Origin: Norana najaformis
Taxonomy: Eukaryota > Annelida > Clitellata > Crassiclitellata > Hormogastridae
Assembly (NCBI GenBank): GCA_964023275.1
Contig: OZ029917.1
Location: 25,796,505 to 25,860,504, forward strand
Direction: 5' to 3'
DNA length: 64,000 bases
The notes below the pieces were generated by a model. The model worked only from the letters and a program-made list of their open reading frames with translations, ran no database searches and had not been told where the DNA came from. A program made the translations under genes and the position numbers. Shown here piece after piece: positions 1-12,000 of this stretch. The first letter of the stretch is position 1, and the number at the start of each line of letters is the position of its first letter.

Positions 1-37
1 TCCGAATCTGGGCAGGTCAAGCTTGGGACAGCATGGT

Positions 38-300
38 ACAGCTGGCCTGGTTAGCTACACGTGTACGTCAAGGCGCCTCTGTACATGAGGATGCCGGTTC
101 ACGTCCCGGTCGTAGCTTGCTTCAGAGATTTTAATCTCGGGCTAGCACGGTCCATTCACGGGAATCTTTAATGGCGCGGCGCCCAATTCTCGGGCAGCGG
201 TGGTTAAGGATCTCACCCGAATTAACAGAAAAATTAGCAGGGCGGAGGCCACACGGTCGCTACAGAAAAAAACTGTACATTTACGTGGTGCTACGGTGGA
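38..300 (+). repeat. Dispersed SINE-like repeat, copy 1
   Basis: A roughly 250-base block that recurs, diverged, at 27170-27400 (+), 48165-48375 (-) and partly at 49500-49585 (-). Shared landmarks are ctggcctggttagctac, a cagagattt-aatctcgg core, a ggatctcaccc stretch, and a 3' end that reads cggttgctac then a tacattta tail. Length, dispersal in both orientations and a simple A/T-rich tail fit a SINE. I do not see a convincing tRNA head, so its class is open. Confidence 0.6.
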
Positions 301-1242
301 AATCATTGGTGATAGTGGTCACGCGATTGTACAGGAGCAAAAGCTGGATAGGTCAGCTTGAAAAGTTTGGTTTCACATTAATTAGATCCCTTGGTTTTGG
401 CTTTCTCCTGAGGTTAATGACTGCACTTCATTAAGCGCTGCAGAAATAGTAAGCGTCGTTGGCCACCAGAAACGTGATAAAAGCTATTTGATTCCTTACT
501 TATATGGCGGGTATCTGTAGCGAAACAACTGTCTCGCGCTAGGCCTGTAGTGGATCAAAATACTCGTCACGCAGACGAAACAACGAAAATTAATCGCACA
601 CTCAATACCCTTTAGGATAATAAAACTACGATTATTTACAAAATATTTATTTTGTAACTATTATTTAGTTATAAGAATAATGCTTCAAATTCCAGTTTAC
701 AACATGTGCCACCAGAATTAATCTTTGATCACGTGTCATACCGTACACCGTTCCATGTTCCGTAAGTATGTAAGTCGTTCAGAAGTATATTATTTTTGCA
801 TCCGACTATCACATTACAGTCTGTTTTGGCATTCAGATTACGACTAAATTTAACAGTATGTGCTTTGTAAAATTAAATGCAACCGCAAACTTCGTCATTT
901 GCAGTATTTGTTATGTATTATATTAAGGTTTCGCTTTGTATTCTAGCCGTAATTTGGATCTTCTGTCCTTACACAGCAGATGACGAGGCCATGGCCTCCG
1001 GATCCCCCGAACCCTCCTTGTAACTTGTAACTGATACAGTGAATTATTTTAGTAACAAAACTAACCTTCCATGTTGGCGATGTAGTGTCGTCGCTTCATT
1101 CAACTGTCCTTTCTGCGATTTTTTTCAAGGAACAATCGATAATTTTGACGTCATGTAGAAACGTTAGACAGTTGTCAACGGCGTCTTTAAAATAATTTAA
1201 ATCGACTAAGTAAGTAAGGCAATTTATTTGTCTAATGTACGT
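301..1242. other. No recognisable gene
   Basis: AT-rich sequence with stop codons in all frames and no protein similarity I recognise. The 420-450 stretch (gcgctgcagaaat) resembles the short tail motif of the LINE tails seen later, but is too short to assign. Confidence 0.4.
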
Positions 1243-1262
1243 AACAACAACAACAACAACAA
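1243..1262. repeat. (CAA)n microsatellite
   Basis: About six tandem caa/aac units. It only matters as a marker at the edge of the GC-richer block that follows. Confidence 0.8.
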
Positions 1263-1419
1263 TTGCTGACGATGCTGTATAAATTGTTGTGAATATAATT
1301 ACAATTACAATATGGCATGTTAAAAAAATAATAAAAGAAGAAGAGGCAGTTAGACAAATTCATGATCTCAGAAGTCGCACTCAGTGCAAAGAGCCAGCGC
1401 ATCTACTCGCAAGTCTTAA

Positions 1420-1740
1420 GGTCTTCATCGAAGAAGAATACGTCGCCTACAGCCTAAATCAAATGAGAAAAGGCGACTCCTGGAGCCGAGATTAAAGAAG
1501 TGGAAAAAGCCAGGAGATGGTCGACGAGACCCAACCGACGTGTCCCAACCAGTCCTCAGGGTCAAGGAGCTGCAGCGCCAGACTAAAGTCAGCCGGCGGG
1601 TTAATGTCAGGTCAGCGACGTCTAAGACGCAGGCGCCGTCGAAGCAGACGGCGACGGCGACGAAGAGGAGGGATTTGGAGGTGCTGGATGTTCGTCCGAT
1701 CCGCACCGAAAGTCCTCGCCGGCAGAACGTTCTGTACTAA
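1420..1740 (+). other. Open, very basic reading frame of unknown nature
   Basis: One forward frame stays open for about 107 codons (first ATG at 1540) and ends in a stop at 1738-1740. The product would be rich in Lys, Arg, Gln and Thr (for example KKWKKPGDGRR, then SKQTATATKRRD). Base composition is clearly more GC-rich than the flanks. I do not recognise it. It could be a host exon, the ORF1 of a retroelement, or chance openness caused by composition. No clear splice sites or transposon ends decide between these. Confidence 0.25.
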
Positions 1741-1784
1741 GGCGACCGCTGACTCAGGGTTGCTTCTCCACCACTTCGTTTAAA

Positions 1785-1988
1785 GACAAGACCACGAGAT
1801 TTGTAGGTGCACCTAGTCGACCAATTTCCAGCATGCCAGCCAGGGTACCACCAGCAGCTCCAATTGCCCCAGCACCAGCGCCGTGTGCTGTTGGCCAACC
1901 AAGGCAATCGGGTCTGTTCGCACAAATGGCAACAGCTGCCGCAGGTGTTGCTGTTGGATCAACTGTTCGTCACACAATTAAAATTTGA
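1785..1988 (+). pseudogene. CHCHD2/CHCHD10-like N-terminal fragment
   Basis: In one frame (codons from 1809) the sequence reads GAPSRPISSMPARVPPAAP, then GQPRQSGLFAQMATAAAGVA, then VGSTVRHTI. This is the Pro/Ala-rich targeting region and conserved glycine-rich hydrophobic segment of CHCHD2/CHCHD10, mitochondrial intermembrane-space proteins. Similarity stops abruptly after HTI near 1979, where LINE-like sequence begins, and the frame hits a stop at 1986-1988. The C-terminal twin CX9C domain is absent, as is a splice donor at the break. Just upstream, ccacgagattt may be the remains of the usual MPRR-type start, out of frame. I read it as a truncated retrocopy or gene remnant. The alternative is one exon of a gene whose other parts I cannot find. 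Confidence 0.6.
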
Positions 1989-2345
1989 AAATCACTCCAT
2001 AGCCATATAGCTGCTCCACCCCTTTGGAATAAACTTCCGCCAGAATTAGGCCTACGACAATTACCTGACCCATCTTATGAACTCATCATCACTTCACCCT
2101 TTGCAATCTCTACGCAGGTCTTCCACTCAAAATTGAAAGCACTCCTGTTTCGCAGATCCTATCCTGATTCCTCTTCTTCCCTTTGTCTATCTTGCAGATC
2201 CAATTCCAAACACCACCCACCTTAGCCCACTGACAGCCTGCCTGCCTGCATGCCTGACTCTTGGATCTTGACCTGGAACCGAACCCACATTGCCTATCGA
2301 TTTTGTTTTAACTGAGAGCATGTGAATAAGCTGGTTCCCATTTAG
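1980..2345 (+). mobile_element. Non-LTR retrotransposon 3' end (L2/CR1-like)
   Basis: The forward strand encodes the usual extreme C-terminus of an L2/CR1-type reverse transcriptase protein, with AAPPLWNKLPPELGLRQLPD and later VFHSKLKALLFRRSY. It is followed by a non-coding tail, cctatcgattttgttttaac then gtgaataagctgg. The same coding end plus tail occurs at 49700-50045 (+) and 56230-56650 (-), so this is one 5'-truncated family. Confidence 0.65.
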
Positions 2346-2585
2346 GCCCTATCCTTGAGGTAAATAATATTCTGATATTTGAATTCTGTGGATACCGACA
2401 TTTGCGTTTTTTGTTCCTTTCCTCTACTTTCGGTATATTTTATGTTTTTAATACCGACTTTGGTGTTGTTTTGGTTTTCTGAATATAGCGATATCGGTGC
2501 AGAATCGGTTACACTGATCCAGCACTATGAATCCGTCCTCAGTTTTAGTTCTTCAATATAAGGATTACATACTAACGTTTTGGAT

Positions 2586-2700
2586 CTTGCCTAATGATAT
2601 TGTTTTGACTGAGCGCCTGTGAATAAGCTGGTCCCCGTGACGTAGCTTTGGTTGGGCGCTGTAGAAATATCGGGATTACGATTACGACATGAGACAGTCA
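2586..2700 (+). mobile_element. LINE tail fragment
   Basis: Tail only of the family described at 1980-2345: ttgttttgactgagcgcctg, gaataagctggtccccgtga, then gggcgctgtagaaat and ggattacgattacgac. The 2346-2585 interval between the two tails shows nothing I recognise. Confidence 0.6.
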
Positions 2701-3070
2701 TTTGTTACTTTGCATCAACAACCTCTATACAGATGCAGACGTGCCGACATTATTTTTGTATGTAATAGAAATTGGAAGCTTTTTCGCTGAGCATACCGTA
2801 ATTCTTTTGTGTTTGCAGAATGAAAAATTCATTAAGCGCCACCATATCGATCTAATTTAATCTTAGTCTTTGATCGGCACACAGTTGTAGTGAAACGTTG
2901 CGTGTTTGGCAAGGGAGTAACGCGTGTTTAGTGTAAAACTTGTTTAATGGCTGTGTTAAAATCATATGTTATGCAGTTGTAAATAATGGTGTCAGTGTTT
3001 TCAAGGTGTCTGAGACTGTGATCGCTCATCGCAACGAGTCTAAAATTTTGCTTTACCCAAAAGTTACGCA
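2701..3070 (+). promoter_or_regulatory. Likely 5' region of MAN1B1
   Basis: No protein-coding signal and no repeat I recognise. By position it should hold the promoter and 5' UTR of MAN1B1 if the start at 3071 is right. I see no clear TATA box, so this is inference from location only. Confidence 0.25.
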
Positions 3071-6000
3071 ATGTTTAGGGTGAGTGGATGCTTACCTGTA
3101 AGTCGTTTATGGAAAGGTATGAGTTAGCAAGTAATATGCCTGCAGCGTAAGTTAAAGGCATTAAGCCAAAATATTTATTGTAATATATGTAAATAAACTG
3201 TTACGTGACGCGGTGCGACAGCTTTTCGCCTGCGCTATTTTCATGTATGGCCAAATGTTAGAGTTCTGGAATAATTTTCTACAACTTCTGTAGTTGAATC
3301 GAATTATGCCCACAGAAATTAAAAGCCCTCCGTCAACTATCATTAGGTCATGACTGATGATACACCATTTGCTGTTGACAGTACTGTCATAATCAGAATT
3401 GCTTAACAAAATTCAGTATCACCAGCTAGTGGGAACTTGCTGTTGACAGAAGTCACACTGCATTCATAGTATCCTAAAAGTCCCAGGCTTTTTTGAAGAA
3501 TTTGGACATTGCTTTGGTTGGGTAGTCACTGACCAGTACAAATTTTTCCTTGTGTAGAGCAAGTGGCATTGAAATCCAGGGAAAAGTAGCATTGCTTACC
3601 TTTTCCAGTGTTGCAACTTTGCTTCATAAGCGATTCCTCACTCAGTTGACGGACATGTGGCGTGTTAACAAATGCATTACTTACTTACATTACTTACTTA
3701 TAATGCATATTGAGCCTGAGTATGTTTTAGTGAGCAGGTTATGATATGCTTGTATTTTTGTAGCTATTGCAGTATGGTTCTTGTCAGAATAGTTAATTTG
3801 AAACATGCTTTTCTCTTGTGCTACAAGCTGCCAATTCTGATGTGGAAGAAATGCCATAATTTACTCTAAGGTAAAATGCAGAATTGTTAAATTGTCTTGT
3901 GTTACAGAAATTCAGAAATCTGCCACGCCTTGAGCGAAAATTTGGCTATTTATTGTTGGCGTCAGCTGTAGCATTCCTTATCTATCTGATCTTCAGCTTG
4001 TTCAGTGAAGTGCCTAGCACTGGTGCCAATAGGCTGCCTAAGGTCCAGTATCAGTTGCTGAAGCAATTAACAACAATTAACACTGATCATCAGGAACCAG
4101 GGACTGTGTTAAACAAACTGTTTAATGAACAGAAGAGTGGGCAGCTAAGTACCTTGTCTCTTTCAGTTAACCCTGTTCAAGTATCCAGTCTTCAAAGTCG
4201 GGTTGGTTTATTTCATATCTTCTAATATAATTAGAGAACGTATAACTGTTTTAGAGCATTGAAAAATCTGACTTGGTCTTAGAATTATTTCAGCCAAATT
4301 CTAAGTCATCATGTTGTTTGGTTTCATAGGTCTCTTTGGCTAATTAGTTATTTCTTCAAGCTTAAAAGACTTTCCTGCCTTTGTAAGTTGACTCTCATTT
4401 CCAGAACTCACCTGTTGAATTGTTTTCAATTGTTAGTGTTTTCAGGGATATGTTTTTGGTTTAGGGTGATGGAGAAAAAGTTAATTATCAGTAGTAATAA
4501 GGGAAAGTCAGTTTAAAAGATTCGCAATTCCTTTATGTAATAATGCCCAGAAATAATGTATAATTTGGGGGTGACCAGTTCCAGTCATCTCTTGCAACTT
4601 CAGGTGAGCTATTACCTTTTGTCTCTTAGTTTATTCTCTAGCATTGCTTTTCATTTGGTTGTAGTAGTAAATTAATGTAAAATACTCTGTAGTTTATGTA
4701 AGCAAACTACAAATGACATGTCAATCAGCAAAAATTAAGCAGAAACTCTTTCAGACCTTACTACGAGTCATCAGTTATAATCATTTTTCTTGTATGATGC
4801 CATAATTTTGATGCATATTTGATATTTAAACATTTTACTGATGATTTTTATTTCTGGTAGTATATTTTGAGCTATTAAAAAATAAATTTGCATTAATTTT
4901 GGGTAGAGAAGTTTAGGTTAAAATTGTTGGCAGTTTTTGCACTAAATTTAAGTTTTAATCAAATTTTGTGGTTTTTCTAATTGGCTACACATTTCTCGGG
5001 CATTTCTCTGGCATCTAAGACAAAAGCTGGAAAATGAACAGACAGTATGTATTGTATGTTGTTGGCTGCTGTGGTAAATCCGATCACTCCCAATCTTATC
5101 TTGGATGGAGATCTCTGCTATGTAATCACCCACATCAGATTGGAATTCAAACATTTTAGGTGTTTCAGATCTACACACAGTAAAAACCTCTGTTCCTGTG
5201 CTTAGGCCATGTTGCTCTTAGTATTAATATGACTGTCACGCTACCACAGCAGGCTGTGATTCATAATGAGTGGAATTATTATCTTCCAGACTACTGTAAA
5301 TGTGCGGCTGCATCAGCATTTCCGAATGCCGTCAATTCACAGACAGACAATCACAGGTAAGTTCTGCACCTGAACTCTAGTTAGCTTTTGTGTAAGTGGC
5401 ATTATATATAAATTTCACCAATAAAGTACATTGAACAAATTGCATTCATTTTTATTCTGATGGCTTTCAGTCAAAGTGTAGCTTCGTTTATGAATTGGTC
5501 TCTGCATGCGTGTAGGACCAGAGAATGCAAGACAGATGGCAATCGTGGATGCCTTTAAGCATGCATGGAATGCATACAAGAAATATGCCTGGGGTCATGA
5601 TGAATTGAAACCGCTTTCAAAGTCCTTTCAGGAGTGGATGTCAGTCGGACTGACAATTGTCGACTCACTGGATACACTCATCATCATGGGCCTTAATCAA
5701 GGTTTGCTCGTCATCTATCTCATTTGTCTTATAACTTACATGAAGCAATGGTTGAGCCTTGAAGTGTGGAGAATGCAAGTGATGGTATTGTCCACCATTT
5801 GGAACTTCTTCTCATCCTGCTCCGTCTTTTTCATCACATCCTCCTATTCGTTTCTCTAAAATCTCCTTCTAATTCTTTAATAGATGCATGTCTAGACCTT
5901 GTTTGTGCTTTATTGTTATTTAGCGTGCTTAATGACATGAGAACTAATGATCAATATAGCAGGACCATGAACAAATCCTTAATGCAGAAGTGCATAGTCA

Positions 6001-9000
6001 CCATATTGTGATGCTGTATAAATATGAGAAATAACTAATTTCTGTAGCACCTGGAGAAAAACACAGTCCTGATTGCTGACATCACAATCCAACCCCAGAA
6101 CTTGGAATGCAACGTGGATGGGAATTCTGTTTGGTCTTTGTGTCTGTTTGAGATTGCCAGTGGAGACCTCCAGCTATATCTGCATCATTTGTAACAGATG
6201 AACTGTTTTTTTTAGAACTCTTAACTTTGGTTAGGCTTGCAGGAATTTGTGAGGTACTTAACAGCAATGATGGGTAAAGTTATTTTGAAAAGTATTGCAA
6301 GATATTCGTATTGTGTATACTGTTAAAAGTACTTTACCCAGTGCTACTTAGAAGATGCAATAGAAAAGCCCAGAGACATACATACAGTGATACTTGAGGG
6401 TGTTCTTCATGAAAATGAAAAACTTGTAGCCTCTAGAAAGCAGATGTTTTATGGGGTTTGACACCCAACAAACTGTAGCATGTCATGTCGAAGGAGTTTT
6501 CAGGAAGAAAAGATGTGATTGACCTGACGGGGTTGCATCATGACTTGTCAAGGAAAAACAAAAATGTACAAAAAAATTTGTATATATGTATATGTCCAAA
6601 TATTTTATGTGGTGCCTTTTAGAACTTCGCAAAGCTGCTGAAACATGGCCATCTTACAGATCTAAATGTGCTTCTTTATAAAACAAACTGAGAATGTATT
6701 TAAGTGGAAGATCAGTTCTGCAGGATTGTCTATTGCACAAGAAAGCACAGTGTGTTATAATGGCTGTGTGGGAGTTTGGAAGCTGCTGCAAAGCACAGTG
6801 TTTGTCGACCTGGCTGGATGGACATAGGAACACAGAAGTTCTCAACAGACCACTGGTGCCGACCAACAGTGGAAGATCTTGAATATGATTCTTTCCTCAA
6901 CCAGAAGCTAATGTCATGTCTTTCACTTGTAATTTAAAAAATGCGAGAAATTTGGCAGGTTGGCCATAAATTGAAGGTGCAGCTGAGGACAGACTGAAGC
7001 TGACATTGGGCAGAAATCTGACAGGCCCGCAAGGATGACATTGCAGTTGTCCAAGCATGTCAGGATAAAAGATCTTCCACCATATAAACGCTCTGAATGA
7101 ATGAATGGATGAGCATCACAGAGGCATCATAGGATGTCTTCTATAGCACCCCTAGCATTGGTCATAGTCTCTTCTAAGTAAATTCAACATGCCTGCTATA
7201 ATCTGGAGTTGGTTTGGTTAAAACCGAAAAGGCAGTCTGCAGAGACACAAAACACTGTGTGGGGAAATGCATTTGGAGTGTCTGTGAGGGGTACTTGGGA
7301 GATGCTAGCTACAGTACCTTCTGGCAGAGGTAAATTTTCAGTTGTGACCTAAAGGCAAAAACACACAGACTGCAGAGTAAAAGTAGATCAAGAGAGTTCC
7401 AGAATCAGCGGTTGAAAATGAATTAGTATAAGCCACAGGTAAGATGATGTGCCAGTGATGAAGATGTTACTGGTTTACATAAATAAATCCAGTAATTACT
7501 TTTTGCTATTTAGGTGAAATGTAGACAGACTAGGACAGTGGCAGTTTGAGAATTGTATAAGACGTTTTATTAAGTAATCTATATGTTTATGTGATGCAGA
7601 ATTTGCTCTTGCACGGAAGTGGGTTTCTGAAAGCCTTACCTATGAACACAGTGGAGAAGTGCAGCTGTTTGAAATGACGATTCGAGTTCTTGGTGGACTT
7701 CTGAGTGCCTTTCATTTGTCTGGTGATAAAGTATTCCTAGAAAAAGCTGTATGTGTCAACATAACATGTTGCATTTCAGTAAATGTAAAGTTATCAACCT
7801 TTCAACGATTCAGTATATATAGAGGCGGACCTCTTGGGGTAATAGACCTTGTTGGCCTTTGAAGACGAGATCATTCTTTATGATCAGTTTATCAGCGAAT
7901 GTGTAACGTTCACAATTGCCTGTTGATACTGCGGTAAAAGGCCATGCAGCTGGTGACTGGTGTTTCAAACTCGCACTGCTCATCTGCTTTTGCCTTTTCT
8001 TTGATCTTCTCAATTGGTTGCTGTGACTCAACTATTCTCATGCTTGACACTATTCTTTTGTAAATTCAATAGTATTGCCAGTTCCTCAGTTAGTCCATTT
8101 AGTTCAGCTTGTTTGGAGGTGCACAGTTAGTATACCGCCCTTCATGGCATGCCAGATATAACTTGCTGTGACCCAGGGGTATAAATAAGATCAGTCAGAA
8201 GTTTCCACTTTGTCGTACCTCAGTGGTGATGACTGTCTGAACTGAAGACAAGCCTCCAAACCACGAACTGGCTGCTCATTTTTCATTGTTATTTAAAATT
8301 CTGGTTCGAATTTGGGCAAAGTCTTCAGATGCTGCACAAAGGGTCTTATGTCCGTAGCTCAGTATTATTGAACATACACAAATTTAGCCATGTTTCTGCT
8401 TAATGCATGTACTTTGTTGACTGCCTGTTTGTCAGCATGCTACAGGTCCCTTTGCTCTACATTTTGGAGTAAACTGGTTCACTTGATTTTTGACAATACA
8501 GTGTGACGCCTTTTGTGTAGAATTGGATTCCTCTAGGTCTCCCAGTTCTTCTGGCTAAGGACTGTACTTCTCTTTTGCTGAGGGTAGGCTGGGAGTGCTT
8601 TTTATTGGATATCTTGAGTGGCTGATATATAAAACCACATAATGAATGAATGAATGAATGAATGAATGAAAAGATTTTTCAACCCCAGACCATGCCTTAC
8701 AGGATTATTGTTGAGACTTGTAATATCTCTTACCATACCTTACATTTAAATGCAGTAATTACTGTCAGCATGGAGAAATTGCAATTGAACTGGTTTTGTT
8801 TGACTTATAGGGTTAAATTATGATATTAATTCTGTTATTCGCTATGTTTGTATAAACTGCAGAAGGAGTTGGGAGATAAATTTGCTCCATGTTTCCGAGG
8901 TGTCACAAAGATTCCATGCAATCGCATCAACCTAAAGAAGCAGGAGGCATCATTTATTGAGATCAGCACTGCAGAAAGTGGGAGCATTCAGCTGGAGTTC

Positions 9001-12000
9001 ACTGATCTCAGTCGCTGCACAAATGACAGCACATATGAGGTAAGACGTTACATGGTTAGCGTGCATAGCTGCCTAGAAGTTACAACCAAGAATGTTGCAG
9101 GTAATTTCCATAATCAAATTGTTAAGTACTAGAATAAGGTTCTGAAGCTTTTATTCTGCTTGGCCTTTGTAGTAAAGAAACATATTCAATTTCAGGTGAT
9201 CTTGGCATTCTAAAAATTCTAAGGTCATGTGAGTACTTAGAAGTGCAGCACAGATTTTATCATATTAGGGAATCATTATTAAAAATTAATTGGTTATTGT
9301 AATCTGTTTTCTTCGCAGGCAGAAGCTGGAGCTGTTTCGTGGCACCTTCATGGTCTAGAGAAGATGGATGGCCTTGCACCAAGCTTCATCAATCCTTTTG
9401 CTGGCACCTTTCACAAGACGACCCCTTTGTCTGTTGGTGCAAGTGTGGACAGCTACTATGAATATCTGCTGAAGCAGTGGATACAGACTGGAAAGACCAA
9501 AGACTGGTATAAACAATGGGTCTGGCAAGTTAAGAGTCAGCAACATGTCACTTGCACTCATCTGTCTTTGTCAAATGGTATATCTCTGTTTAATGTACTA
9601 CTAGATGCAGCACAACAAGATTGTGTTATGGTCTGATTTCTCTGCCTATAAATACTCTGACATCCAACACACTAGGACTAACCTGCACAAAGACATTCAG
9701 TCTGAAGCTTATGATGCTTGGGATGCTCATAATGGTTTTTAATGTGTGTTGACTGTAAAGGTTGAAGAATGACTACTTGACCGCTGTAGAGGGCATCAAG
9801 AAGCACCTGTTACGCTACTCCCAGCCAGGGAGACTGGCATTTGTTGGGTCTCTCTCAAGTATGTCAGCCAGAGCTTCATTTAAAAATGAGATGGTAACTT
9901 TTCACTTGCTCTTGCTTATTTATATTTTATTCACTGATTTTACACTGATTGAGCTAATTAGTGAAACAGTGGTTAATTTTTTAATATTTTATTGTTATAT
10001 ATATTATCGATTCACATATTTATTTAATTATTAATATTCTAATAATTATAATAACAAAGCATAATTGTAAGGACAGTAATTGTTTTACTGTTAAGTTTAT
10101 AAAACAATGAATGACATTTTGATTGTCTAGGAACACTTGACGTGTTTTCTGCCGGGTACCCTTGCCCTCGGTGTCCTTCATGGCCTAGATCCAAGCCACT
10201 TGCAACTGGCAGCCGATCTCGTAACTTCGTGTTATAAGATGTACGAATCAATGCCAACTGGTCTCAGCCCAGAAATTGCCATCTTCAACAGTGCTGCCAG
10301 TGAGGACAAAGTCATAACAGCTCCGGTAATCCTCAGTAAACTATTAGTTTATTTGTCCCTAGTGGTAGTTAGGCTGCCCAATTCATAAATTTGCTATTAA
10401 ATTAATTATTATTATTATTATTATTATTAAAAATTTTAATGTGCGCAGATCATAACAGAAATGCGAGTAGGAGGTGCAGTTAGTCAGTCACCAGGTGAAA
10501 ACAAATATCCAGATGTTTGAAAGGCAGTGAGAAGTAGTGAGTTTTCCAGCTTTTCTTGATGGAAGAAAAGGAGTTCAAGCTTTGAAGAAACACTGATAGT
10601 TTTTCCATTCCTTCGGGGCAGTTTTGTGAATTGCACGAGAGCCCAGGACAGTTGTGCCTCATGGCTCAGCCAGGAGATCCATATCTGAAGATTGTAGGCT
10701 GCGGGGAGGGGTGTAAGGGGAGACTAGTGATTGAAGTATGGTAGGAGTGCTCATGGTAAGACTTTTATGCGTCAGACAGGCTAGTTTAAATCTCATCCAG
10801 AATTCCACCCGAAGCCAATGCAGCTTAGTAGGGTTCAGGAATTCGTACAAGGAGGTGCAAACAGCACCACATGAACCAGGGAATTTTTGATACACTGAAG
10901 CCTCATTAATTCATGATCTGATGTAAAAATTGAGTTGGCATAACTAAGATAAGAGCAGACTAGAGAACAGGCTACGTTTTTTTAACATTTCTTTGGTAAC
11001 CACTGACCTGATTTGACATAATGGCCTGATATGATAGAAACAAGATTTTGCAGAGGTTTGTTACATGGGGTCAAAATATGAAATTGCTGTCCAGAATTAC
11101 CCCAAGTGTCCTGACCATGTTTGATAGTGGAACAATAGTGCCAGCTAGGTCAATGCTGCAATGTAAAGGGAGAGAACGTAGGCGTTGGCATAGGCCTAAC
11201 ATGGTCGCTTCAGATTTATCTGGATTTATGGCCAAACCATTGAAGCAAAACCATGCATGAATAGAAGAGGCACTCTTCGAGTTTTATCTTGCCTGTCTGA
11301 TCAGTGGGTGACAAAGCAATGTCAAGCTGAGTGTCGTCAGTGTACTGATGTAACTGAACTCCAGAGTTGTTGGTTATGCAGCTGATTGGTGAAGTGAAAA
11401 TTGTAATAATAAGGGGCCAAGGACAGATCCCTGTGGGACACCAGCTGTGCACAAAGAAGGATCAGACTGAGCAGAACCAATGCCCAATTGGCAAGACCAA
11501 TTGCAGAGGTAAGGAGGTAGCCAGTTTGATGCAGTCCCAGACACATCATTACTTTTGCTGATTCTAGAAAAGAAGTAGATGTTAGTCAGCAGTGTCAAAG
11601 CAGCACAAAGATCAAGACACACTGAATGGGCATGCCTTTCCAATATCAGCAGATGAGAGGATGATGTCCAGTGCGAAGATAAGAGCGGTTTGAATCTAGT
11701 TAAACTAGCCTCACAGTAAACTGACTGGTAAGGATTGAAGTTAGGAGATGAAGTAACGTGTTGCTTAATCCATGTAAGGAAGAGAGATTCAAGAATCTTA
11801 GAAATGTTATTGAGTTTGGAGATGGGTCTAAATTTTAGAAGTTGTTGGTGTCTAGAACAGTTTTTGTTTATGTCGTGATTTAGAACACATGTAGCTTTAT
11901 TTGTACCCATTATGTACCCTAATTTGCACATATATTTTGAACTTAAAAATTTGCTTTATTTATTAGCAAAGACAAATGCATCATTCATTTTTGCTGAGCA

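Noticed and set aside
1517-1783. Arg-rich ORF (run of Arg residues near 1620-1670)
   Set aside because: It is an out-of-frame reading of the gac/gcg-rich block; the overlapping frame from 1420 is equally open and neither is recognised.
11374-11931. 185-codon antisense ORF as a host gene
   Set aside because: Its motifs ([27 protein letters not shown]) are those of a LINE reverse transcriptase, broken at both ends.
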